This document shows, piece after piece, positions 1-5,966 of a stretch of DNA of 7,231 nucleotides. Positions within the stretch are counted from its first letter, which is position 1. Every line of letters starts with the position of its first letter. The stretch spans positions 1 to 7,231 of the forward strand of contig JAEYRF010000250.1 of assembly GCA_023409615.1 (NCBI GenBank). Direction: 5' to 3'. The stretch comes from Bacillota bacterium (lineage in GTDB: Bacteria > Bacillota > Clostridia > Acetivibrionales > DTU013). The notes beneath the pieces were generated by a model. The model saw only the letters and a program-made list of their open reading frames with translations, did no database searches and was not told the DNA's origin. The translations under genes were made by a program, and so were the position numbers.

Positions 1-528
1 GTTATAAGTGTCACTGCTGATAAATTGGATGAAGCACTCAGGGCAATGGCATTACCTCCTAATGTTATTATCACGGACTCACAGATATTTAAAACTGTTT
101 ATGAAAAAAAACCAAAGCAAAGCAAGCTAACATCATTTTCTGTGTTGTTTGCCGGATATAAGGGTGATCTGAATTTTTTTACAAGAAGTGCAGCTACCAT
201 TGACATGTTAACAGAAAATTCAACAGTTCTTATCGCTGAGGCATGTACGCATGCGCCGCTTTCAGAGGATATTGGCAGGGAGAAGATCCCTGCGCTTCTT
301 CGTAAAAGGATAGGACAAAACCTGAGGATTGACATCGTCAGCGGAACAGACTTTCCGGAAGATTTAACTCAGTATGATCTGATCATCCACTGTGGAGGAT
401 GCATGTTCAACCGCAAGTATGTACTGTCACGCATAAGACGTGCAGAAATCCAGAATGTCCCTATGACGAATTACGGTGTTACAATTGCTTATTTGTCAGG
501 CATATTAGACAAAATCAACTTAGAATAA
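1..528 (+). CDS. hydF: [FeFe]-hydrogenase maturation GTPase HydF, C-terminal part (5' end outside window)
   Basis: The reading frame is open from base 1, so this is the last 175 residues of a longer protein; HydF is usually about 400 residues, with an N-terminal GTPase domain that lies off the window. HydF is the scaffold on which HydE and HydG build the 2Fe subcluster before it is passed to the hydrogenase HydA. The visible part carries the family's C-terminal [4Fe-4S] ligand pattern. There is a Cys-x-His in EACTHAP (codons at about 238-258) and, 45 residues after that His, HCGGC (codons at 388-402), followed by the conserved VPMTNYGVTIAYLSGIL ending. The preceding DIGREKIP and DFPEDL segments are also typical of HydF. 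A TTG at base 25 is internal, not a start. No clear terminator follows the stop. Family assignment is from remembered motifs and is strong. Confidence 0.93.
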   Translation, partial: VISVTADKLDEALRAMALPPNVIITDSQIFKTVYEKKPKQSKLTSFSVLFAGYKGDLNFFTRSAATIDMLTENSTVLIAEACTHAPLSEDIGREKIPALLRKRIGQNLRIDIVSGTDFPEDLTQYDLIIHCGGCMFNRKYVLSRIRRAEIQNVPMTNYGVTIAYLSGILDKINLE

Positions 529-554
529 GCAAGGTTATTATTCATTTTTCGCTA

Positions 555-583
555 TTGTGCGACATGAAAAAAAATGGTATGCT
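555..583 (+). promoter_or_regulatory. Candidate promoter for the pit-DUF47-murG operon
   Basis: A -35-like TTGTGC (555-560) is followed after 17 bases by TATGCT (578-583), with TG at 575-576 giving an extended -10 (TGGTATGCT). The -35 matches consensus at only 3 of 6 positions, so the extended -10 would do most of the work. It lies in the 126-base gap between hydF and the transporter and would give a leader of about 65 bases. Readthrough from hydF remains possible because no terminator is visible there. Confidence 0.45.
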
Positions 584-654
584 AAAAACGTTTCAAAGTG
601 GACATCAGTAAATAAGTGATTGCAGAACAATATTAGACAGAAAGTTGATGAATA

Positions 655-1707
655 ATGACTGTTTCGTTTGTGGAATTTATAGAACAATTGGTTTCAAACC
701 CGACATTGCTGATAACTGTTTTATTAACCCTTGGCGTTGTAATGGTCAATGGTTGGACGGATGCGCCCAATGCTATTGCGACCTGCGTATCTACGCGTTC
801 CATGAGCCCCCGCGCTGCAATAATTATGGCTGCTGTATTCGATTTTCTGGGCATCTTTGTTATGTCATCAGTAAACACACTGGTTGCTGAGACCATTTTT
901 AAAATGGTAGATTTCGGGGGTGACAGTGGTGACGCACTTGTTGCTTTGTGTGCGGCGTTATTTGCAATCGTATTATGGGCTACTGCCGCATGGTGGTTTG
1001 GTATACCCACGAGTGAAAGCCATGCATTGATTGCCGGGGTTTCAGGTGCAGCCATAGCTTTACAGGGAGGGATAGGAGGAATCAACCCGGCTGAATGGGT
1101 AAAGGTCATTTATGGGTTATTATTATCACTAGTACTTGGAGCTTTTTCCGGATGGATAATTGCAAAAATAATCGAAATTATATTTAAAAAAGTTGATAGA
1201 AGAAAGACACATGCTCCATTTAAATATGCACAAATAAGTGCTGCCGCGGGTATGGCTTTTATGCATGGAGCTCAGGATGGTCAAAAATTCATAGGCGTGT
1301 TTATTCTAGGCGTTTTTCTTTCAAAGGGGCAATCCGCTGTTCCAGATTTTACACTTCCTATTTGGTTGATTCTCCTATGCTCTATAGTTATGGCGATGGG
1401 AACATCCATCGGAGGCACAAGAATAATTAAATCTGTAGGTATGGATATGGTTAAGTTTGAGACGTATCAAGGGTTTTCTGCTGATCTTGCTGGTGTCATA
1501 TGCCTGTTTCTGGCTTCCACGCTGGGACTGCCGGTCAGCACTACCCATACAAAAACTACGGCGATAATGGGCGTTGGGGCAGCAAAGCGTATTACATCGG
1601 TAAACTGGGGTGTCGTGAAGGAAATGCTGACAGCATGGATTCTTACATTTCCCGGATGTGGACTTATCGGATTTTTAATGGCATTATTATTTATGAGAAT
1701 ATTTTAA
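655..1707 (+). CDS. PiT-family inorganic phosphate transporter
   Basis: Integral membrane protein of 350 residues that should carry inorganic phosphate inward, in this family coupled to an ion gradient. The two signature repeats are visible. The first is NGWTDAPNAIA near residues 32-42. The second is GLPVSTTHTKTTAIMGVG at 291-308. Between them are WWFGIPTSESHALIAGVSG-type residues at 113-131 and HGAQDGQK at 204-211. These match the inverted-repeat architecture of Pfam PHO4, and long hydrophobic runs agree with about ten membrane segments. Charged residues near 178-190 (KKVDRRK) mark the central cytoplasmic loop. ATG 655 is chosen because the N-terminus then has normal family form, but the ribosome binding site upstream is weak. 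The DUF47 gene starts 36 bases downstream, the usual partner of bacterial PiT genes. Substrate phosphate versus another oxyanion such as sulfate cannot be settled from sequence alone; phosphate is favoured by the partner gene. Confidence 0.93.
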   Translation: MTVSFVEFIEQLVSNPTLLITVLLTLGVVMVNGWTDAPNAIATCVSTRSMSPRAAIIMAAVFDFLGIFVMSSVNTLVAETIFKMVDFGGDSGDALVALCAALFAIVLWATAAWWFGIPTSESHALIAGVSGAAIALQGGIGGINPAEWVKVIYGLLLSLVLGAFSGWIIAKIIEIIFKKVDRRKTHAPFKYAQISAAAGMAFMHGAQDGQKFIGVFILGVFLSKGQSAVPDFTLPIWLILLCSIVMAMGTSIGGTRIIKSVGMDMVKFETYQGFSADLAGVICLFLASTLGLPVSTTHTKTTAIMGVGAAKRITSVNWGVVKEMLTAWILTFPGCGLIGFLMALLFMRIF

Positions 1708-1743
1708 AGTAATAGAAATATAATGGATGAGAAAGGATCAGAC

Positions 1744-2367
1744 ATGGCACGAAAAAAAGATGTAAGCTATTTTGATACGTTTGTTGAACTGGTTGGGTAT
1801 TCCTGTAAAGCTGCAGATTTGCTAAATGACATTATGAATAATTTCGATGCTGAGACATTGCAGCAGAAAATGAATGAAATGCATGCGATAGAGCACAGCG
1901 GGGATGAAGCAAGGCATAAGATGATCAAGAGGCTTGTCCATGAATTTATTACTCCGATCGAGCGTGAGGATATCATGGAAATGGCAAATTCCATTGATAC
2001 TGTGACCGATACAATAGAAGATGTGCTTATGCGTATTTATATGTATAATATAAAATCAGTTTCAGAACATGCACTTAAGATGACAGATGTTATCATGAAA
2101 TGCTGTAATTCATTGAAATTGGCACTGGATGAATTTTATAATTTCCGGAAATCACATAAACTGCATGAACTGGTAGTTGAGATTAACAGGCTGGAAGAAG
2201 TGGCTGATGTACTTTTTACAGAGGCTACAAGAAGTCTTTATGTTGAGTGTACAGACTATAAGGAACTGGCTGCATGGGATACTACTTATCATTATCTTGA
2301 GAAATGCTGCGATTCCTGTGAGGATGTTGCAAATGCCATTGAGAACGTCATCATGAAGAATTCATAA
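1744..2367 (+). CDS. DUF47 (PhoU-like, TIGR00153 type) accessory protein of the PiT transporter
   Basis: Cytoplasmic, all-helical protein of 207 residues, the usual size for DUF47 proteins, which are distant relatives of PhoU. They are nearly always encoded beside PiT transporters and are thought to modulate them. The metal-binding style ExxxD motifs of the PhoU fold are visible at E50-D54 (EHSGD), E151-D155 (EEVAD) and E186-D190 (EKCCD). The family's conserved FITPIEREDI lies at 68-77. I chose ATG 1744 over an in-frame ATG at 1723 because GAAAGGA (1731-1737) sits 6 bases before 1744, whereas the upstream ATG has no binding site and would itself contain this one. The gene follows the transporter by 36 bases and precedes murG by 33, so the three are probably one transcript. 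The exact regulatory mechanism of these proteins is not visible from sequence. Confidence 0.92.
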   Translation: MARKKDVSYFDTFVELVGYSCKAADLLNDIMNNFDAETLQQKMNEMHAIEHSGDEARHKMIKRLVHEFITPIEREDIMEMANSIDTVTDTIEDVLMRIYMYNIKSVSEHALKMTDVIMKCCNSLKLALDEFYNFRKSHKLHELVVEINRLEEVADVLFTEATRSLYVECTDYKELAAWDTTYHYLEKCCDSCEDVANAIENVIMKNS

Positions 2368-2400
2368 CTGGTGACAGGATTAAGATGGAGTGAGCGAAAC

Positions 2401-3468
2401 ATGAGAACTATTGTATTAACAGGAGGAGGGTCTTCGGGACATGTAACTCCTAATATAGCTTTACTTCCTGCTTTGAAACAGGCCGGATACATAATCCATT
2501 ACATTGGTTCACATGATGGTATCGAGAAGCAGTTGATTGAGAGGGAGGGGATCCCTTATCATTCTATCAGCACCGGAAAACTTCGCAGATATTTTGACTT
2601 GAAAAATTTCACAGATGCTTTCAGAGTGGTTGGTGGATTACATCAGGCTTATTCGCTGTTAGGAAAATTGAAACCGGCTGTTGTTTTCAGCAAGGGCGGT
2701 TTTGTGTCATGCCCGGTTGTTTGGGCGGCATGGCTCAGAAAAATACCGGTAGTCATACATGAATCTGATATGACTCCGGGCTTAACAAACAAACTATCAA
2801 TTCCGTTTGCAAAAACCGTTTGTTACACCTTCCCTGAATCAAAACCCCATATCCCTGCAAGTAAAGGCGTTAGAACAGGTATTCCTATCAGGGCGGAGTT
2901 ATTGGCAGGAGATCGGCTGAGAGGTAAGAATATTTGCGGGTTTAACAATGAAAAGCCTGTTATAATGGTCATCGGAGGCAGTCAGGGTTCAGAAAAAATC
3001 AATGGGATTATCAGAGCTTCATTGAACGATTTGCTGAAGCATTTCAATGTATGCCATATTTGCGGCAAAGGAAATATGCAACAAGAACTTGAAATCAAAA
3101 AGGGCTATAAGCAATTCGAATATATCAGTGAGCAACAGAAGCATATTTTTGCACTGGCAGATTTGGTTGTATCAAGAGCCGGAGCAACAGTACTCTTTGA
3201 ACTACTTGCGCTTAAGAAACCCAATCTGCTTATACCACTTTCCAAACATGCGAGCAGGGGAGACCAGATTCTGAACGCTGCCTCATTTGAAAAGCAGGGA
3301 TTCAGCATGGTAATGTGTGAAGAGAAATTGAACGCTGAAAGCCTGATTAAGTCACTACACGATTTATACTCTTCATCAGGAAAATTTGTAAAAGCAATGG
3401 CTGACAATCAATATGACAGCGGAGTGGATGCTGTCATAAAATTGTTGGATAAGGCTACACGCAAATAG
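2401..3468 (+). CDS. murG: MurG-type UDP-GlcNAc:lipid I N-acetylglucosaminyltransferase
   Basis: GT28-family glycosyltransferase of 355 residues that should add GlcNAc to lipid I at the inner face of the membrane to make lipid II. The N-terminal domain has the glycine loop GGGSSGHVTPN (8-18), SKGGFVSCPV (97-106) and HESDMTPGLTNK (120-131). The C-terminal domain has GGSQGS (192-197), the donor-site stretch SRAGATVLFELLAL (258-271) and RGDQILNA (286-293). These resemble the MurG form of Staphylococcus and of the second MurG in some Bacillus and Clostridia more than the B. subtilis type. ATG 2401 is preferred over GTG 2371, since GGAGTG (2387-2392) lies 8 bases before it and the glycine loop then begins at residue 8. 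No mraY, ftsW or other division-cluster gene is next to it, so it may be a paralogue or the only copy placed elsewhere. A different acceptor cannot be excluded. Confidence 0.88.
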   Translation: MRTIVLTGGGSSGHVTPNIALLPALKQAGYIIHYIGSHDGIEKQLIEREGIPYHSISTGKLRRYFDLKNFTDAFRVVGGLHQAYSLLGKLKPAVVFSKGGFVSCPVVWAAWLRKIPVVIHESDMTPGLTNKLSIPFAKTVCYTFPESKPHIPASKGVRTGIPIRAELLAGDRLRGKNICGFNNEKPVIMVIGGSQGSEKINGIIRASLNDLLKHFNVCHICGKGNMQQELEIKKGYKQFEYISEQQKHIFALADLVVSRAGATVLFELLALKKPNLLIPLSKHASRGDQILNAASFEKQGFSMVMCEEKLNAESLIKSLHDLYSSSGKFVKAMADNQYDSGVDAVIKLLDKATRK

Positions 3469-3473
3469 TACTG

Positions 3474-3713
3474 CTAGTGCATAATATGCGGATGAGTGTA
3501 GTTCTTTGATTTGAGGGAATTACACTTATGAATGATATCATATGCTTTTTCCTTATCAGCATCAGTAGAAAATTGATTAATGTTTTCGGTTAAAAACTGT
3601 ATTTTTGTTTCTGTGTAGCACATAAATTCATTTAAGCTGATTTTTTTTCTCAGGTACATGTCATGGATCACTTTTAGCATCAGTACAGTGCATTCAGTTA
3701 ATTCGAACAACAT
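3474..3713 (-). CDS. Small protein of unknown function (79 residues)
   Basis: I do not recognise this protein. It is predicted soluble and mostly helical, without signal peptide or membrane segment, and has three cysteines (C8, C32, C64). The reasons to believe it is real are its start and its promoter. GAGAGG (complement of 3720-3725) stands 6 bases before the ATG, and a well-formed promoter lies about 25-60 bases upstream. It is convergent with murG (five bases between the stop codons) and divergent from agrB. The 222-base gap to agrB could therefore hold shared control sites for both genes. The N-terminus (MLFELTECTVLMLKVIHDMY) and the pattern of charged residues look like an ordinary small clostridial cytosolic protein. 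A link to quorum sensing is only suggested by position. Confidence 0.65.
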   Translation of the reverse strand: MLFELTECTVLMLKVIHDMYLRKKISLNEFMCYTETKIQFLTENINQFSTDADKEKAYDIIHKCNSLKSKNYTHPHIMH

Positions 3714-3743
3714 GATAAACCTCTCAAATAGAATTATAAATTA

Positions 3744-3772
3744 AAAATATCACCATAGTTGATAAATGTCAA
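3744..3772 (-). promoter_or_regulatory. Promoter of the 79-residue gene
   Basis: Read on the - strand, a perfect -35 TTGACA (complement of 3767-3772) is followed after 17 bases by TATTTT (complement of 3744-3749). TGA directly before the hexamer gives an extended -10. Transcription would begin near 3737, leaving a leader of about 24 bases that contains the GAGAGG ribosome binding site. The -35 lies inside an inverted repeat (3756-3775). Confidence 0.6.
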
Positions 3773-3775
3773 CTA
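3756..3775. repeat. Inverted repeat over the -35 of the small gene, possible operator
   Basis: TAGTTGA (3756-3762) and TCAACTA (3769-3775) are perfect 7-base inverted arms with a 6-base spacer. They cover the -35 box of the - strand promoter, a usual place for a repressor site. The left arm in context, ATAGTTGAT, also resembles the staphylococcal AgrA half-site with GTT core, so AgrA binding is an alternative. Neither is proven by sequence. Confidence 0.5.
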
Positions 3776-3832
3776 ACACATAAATTTCCCGAGTAAAATC
3801 ATCTTGAATGCTGTCACTGACTGTCAATCATT

Positions 3833-3862
3833 TATTGAATATATAAAAGACTATATTCAATA
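3833..3862. repeat. Perfect 11-base inverted repeat upstream of agrB, candidate operator
   Basis: TATTGAATATA (3833-3843) and TATATTCAATA (3852-3862) are exact reverse complements separated by 8 bases (TAAAAGAC). Arm centres are 19 bases apart, nearly two helical turns, so a dimeric regulator could meet both on one face. The repeat ends 73 bases before the agrB start. No T-run follows the right arm, so it does not look like a terminator. AgrA is the obvious candidate ligand by position. That is inference, and known AgrA sites are direct, not inverted, repeats. Confidence 0.6.
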
Positions 3863-3935
3863 GATATTTATTGCATTTTAAAAAACATATGGGAAATACA
3901 CTCGTGAAATAATATAATTATATCAGGTGATGACA

Positions 3936-4532
3936 ATGTTCAACAGAATTAGTAATTATATGACAAATCTCATATATGAGACACTGCCTGATGTTGATCC
4001 TGAAAGACGTGAGGTCATTGAGTATGGCGTTTATATGACCGTGTCAGAGATTGTCAAAATCATGGCAGTCATCCTGATTTCTTTGATTATCGGTATCTTA
4101 CGACAAGTAATATGTGTGATTGTAGTATTCGGTGTGCTTAGGATGCTCCTTGGCGGGATTCACTCAAAATCGCACTTAAGCTGCTTAATCACCCATTCTG
4201 TTATAGTGTTCGGTGTAGTAGCGCTGTCAATTATATTTAAAGTAGATAGGCTGTATTTACTAATACCGATTGCACCATTTTGTTATTTTACCGCATATAA
4301 ATACGCGCCTGCAGACCTTCCACAAAAGCCAATTAAGTCTAAGAGACAAAGAAAGCAGCTTAGGGCTGGAGGGTTCATACTTCTGACAGTTCTGTTTACA
4401 GCGTCATATTTTCTCAACCAGCCATGGGCAAGTCTTATACTATTTACATGCTTTATCCAAGCACTTTTCATGACACCTTTGGTATACAGAATAACAAATA
4501 ACAAGTACGGAAGAGAGGAGGCATCGGCATGA
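3936..4532 (+). CDS. agrB: AgrB-family peptide-processing membrane protease
   Basis: Membrane cysteine protease of 198 residues that trims the AgrD precursor, forms the thiolactone ring and helps release the autoinducer. The family's catalytic pair is clear in RMLLGGIHSKSHLSC: His76 and Cys83, seven residues apart exactly as H77 and C84 of the staphylococcal protein. Several hydrophobic segments surround it (about 43-68, 83-100, 105-120, 145-162 and 165-185), and a basic loop KSKRQRKQLR lies near 132-146, as in other AgrB proteins. ATG 3936 is selected because AGGTGA (3925-3930) is a near-perfect binding site 5 bases before it. Upstream in-frame GTG 3927 and ATG 3930 lie within that site. The stop overlaps the agrD start as ATGA, implying coupled translation. 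agrB and agrD are transcribed towards agrC, not with it. Confidence 0.92.
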   Translation: MFNRISNYMTNLIYETLPDVDPERREVIEYGVYMTVSEIVKIMAVILISLIIGILRQVICVIVVFGVLRMLLGGIHSKSHLSCLITHSVIVFGVVALSIIFKVDRLYLLIPIAPFCYFTAYKYAPADLPQKPIKSKRQRKQLRAGGFILLTVLFTASYFLNQPWASLILFTCFIQALFMTPLVYRITNNKYGREEASA

Positions 4533-4672
4533 AAAGAAATTATCTGAAGGTTCTCATTTGTTCCGCAGCGATGGTTGGAGTATTTTTAGCATCTACTGTC
4601 TCGTCATATGGATGCTGGTTTTGGGTGTTGTATCAAAAAGAATGTCCCAAAGCCCTTATAAGAGAAGACTGA
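4529..4672 (+). CDS. agrD: AgrD-type cyclic lactone autoinducer peptide precursor (47 residues)
   Basis: Precursor of the secreted signal. The gene is short but well supported: AGGAGG (4516-4521 region) lies just upstream, the ATG overlaps the agrB stop as ATGA, and the product has AgrD layout. It starts with a basic MKRNYLK and a hydrophobic amphipathic leader (about residues 8-24). The signal core follows as SSYGC29-WFWV-L, and then the acidic/proline tail YQKECPKALIRED. Clostridial AgrD tails of the form xQPxxPKxL align with YQKECPKAL. In that register the core before the tail is CWFWVL (six residues), not the usual five, so the ring could be CWFWV or CWFWVL. A second Cys (C39) in the tail is uncommon. 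The mature peptide cannot be fixed from sequence, but the precursor assignment is strong. Confidence 0.88.
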   Translation: MKRNYLKVLICSAAMVGVFLASTVSSYGCWFWVLYQKECPKALIRED

Positions 4673-4678
4673 GGAGGG

Positions 4679-4701
4679 GGGGTCACAACCCCTTTCTTTC
4701 T
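4679..4701 (+). terminator. Possible terminator of agrBD
   Basis: GGGGT (4679-4683), loop CACA and ACCCC (4688-4692) make a 5-bp GC-rich stem, extendable by G-U pairs, followed by TTTCTTTCT. It begins 6 bases after the agrD stop. The T-tract is broken by C, so efficiency is uncertain. On the opposite strand there is no T-run, so it should not stop agrC transcripts. The agrC stop codon lies at 4683-4685, inside the hairpin. Confidence 0.4.
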
Positions 4702-5966
4702 ACAATCTCCAGTGTTTGTGTAAAAGTATTTTCTTCAAAGCTAGTAATGTGAAGAATATTTTTGTTTCTATCGAGGATCTGCTTTGCAATTGCCAGCCCC
4801 ATGCCTCTGTTTTCACCTTTCGTTGAGAAGCCATCTTTATATATCAACTGTATTACAGGTATGGTACTACAGCTGTTTGATATTGAAATTTCTATGGACC
4901 CTTCTCTCTTGCGTACCTCTATACTAATTGATTTTGTTGCTTTCGCAGCTTCTTCAATGGCATTATCAAGGAATATGCCGATAATTTCACACAGCTCAGA
5001 AATTTTCACTCCGGGAATATTTTCTACTTCTCCAATGACACTTAATTCAGCAGTGATGCCGTTTTCTTTGGCTTCGCTCATTTTTGAGGAGATAATCCCA
5101 AACAATCCGGCATTTTTTATACTAAAGATCTCAGTGCTGCTTTGCTCGGAATTCTGAACGATCAATTCTGAAACATATTGGTCTAGTTCTTTTATTTTGT
5201 TCATCTTCAGCATTGAGTATATAACAGTCAAGTTATTCACCCAGTCATGCTTGAACCTTCGAAGATCAAACAGAGTGCTGCGGAGTGATTCGTTGTAGAA
5301 CTTCTGTTGGGATAGCTCTTCATCGTTAATCGCCTTACGGAGAGTTGTGAACCAAATAAGTATAGTAAATATGGAATATGATAATATAACGACTGAGATG
5401 ATCACATAAGCGGCTAAATTGAACGCATCTATATAGTAATGCAGGGCAAAGGAAGAAGAAATGACCACGATGGTAAAAGCAGTCAATATATAAAGGAATT
5501 TATTCTTATTGAAGATTTTAATGTAGCTTTTAAATGGATTTAAAATCATGAAAAGCAAAAAAGCAAATGCATTGGCAACTAAGTTCCCAAAAAGCGGGAT
5601 AACTATATTTGACTGATAAGATTTTATTAGCAGGTCTCTAAAAAGATAGCTAATTACTATCCCACTAATGGAATCGCCTATTGCCAGACCAATAATAAAT
5701 ATTGCCATGGAAATAAACGATTGTAGCAGCGTCACATTAAATAAAATTTTGATGATTAGTATATCTACAACTAATAGAATAATAGGTTTAACTGCTATTG
5801 CAGCCAAAAATGTGGAGATTAACCCGTTGAATATGCTGAATATTGCAATAAATAGAAGCTTGTTTTTCAATTCTATTTTTCGAGCATAGACCGAACTGAA
5901 GAAAAAAATAATTAACAAAGCGCCTAAAAAAGCAGATAAAATATTAATAATCATTTCGTAGGTCAT
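4683..5966 (-). CDS. agrC: AgrC-like membrane sensor histidine kinase (GHKL type)
   Basis: Sensor kinase of 427 residues that should detect the thiolactone peptide outside the cell and phosphorylate AgrA. The first 207 residues or so are hydrophobic with about six membrane segments, as in AgrC sensors. The cytoplasmic part has the phospho-acceptor His240 in RRFKHDWVNNL. The ATPase domain follows, with its N box centred on N335 (IFLDNAIEEA) and a G box GENRGMGLA (384-392), which places it in the HPK10/GHKL group. The conserved dimerisation helix lies between H240 and about 270. The start ATG overlaps the agrA stop as ATGA, and GAAAGGAAA lies about 10-18 bases before it. Its 3' end lies 10 bases from the agrD stop on the other strand. 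Specificity for the AgrD encoded next to it is inferred from context. Confidence 0.9.
   Translation of the reverse strand: MTYEMIINILSAFLGALLIIFFFSSVYARKIELKNKLLFIAIFSIFNGLISTFLAAIAVKPIILLVVDILIIKILFNVTLLQSFISMAIFIIGLAIGDSISGIVISYLFRDLLIKSYQSNIVIPLFGNLVANAFAFLLFMILNPFKSYIKIFNKNKFLYILTAFTIVVISSSFALHYYIDAFNLAAYVIISVVILSYSIFTILIWFTTLRKAINDEELSQQKFYNESLRSTLFDLRRFKHDWVNNLTVIYSMLKMNKIKELDQYVSELIVQNSEQSSTEIFSIKNAGLFGIISSKMSEAKENGITAELSVIGEVENIPGVKISELCEIIGIFLDNAIEEAAKATKSISIEVRKREGSIEISISNSCSTIPVIQLIYKDGFSTKGENRGMGLAIAKQILDRNKNILHITSFEENTFTQTLEIVERKGL

Noticed and set aside
633..1109. 158-residue frame on the - strand
   Set aside because: It lies antisense within the phosphate transporter, whose motifs are clear; it has low-complexity composition and no binding site.
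1723..1743. Upstream ATG for the DUF47 gene
   Set aside because: It has no ribosome binding site of its own, and the good site lies between it and ATG 1744.
2371..2400. GTG 2371 as murG start
   Set aside because: It would place the binding site inside the gene; ATG 2401 gives the normal MurG N-terminus and length.
3913..3918. TATAAT as agrB -10
   Set aside because: The hexamer is perfect, but transcription would begin at the ribosome binding site and there is no -35; it is probably chance in AT-rich DNA.
4558..4752. 64-residue + strand frame
   Set aside because: It is in another frame over agrD and the agrC end; agrD has the binding site, the ATGA overlap and the family layout.
4762..5157. 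131-residue + strand frame
   Set aside because: It is antisense to the kinase domain of agrC, where the - strand shows conserved N and G boxes.
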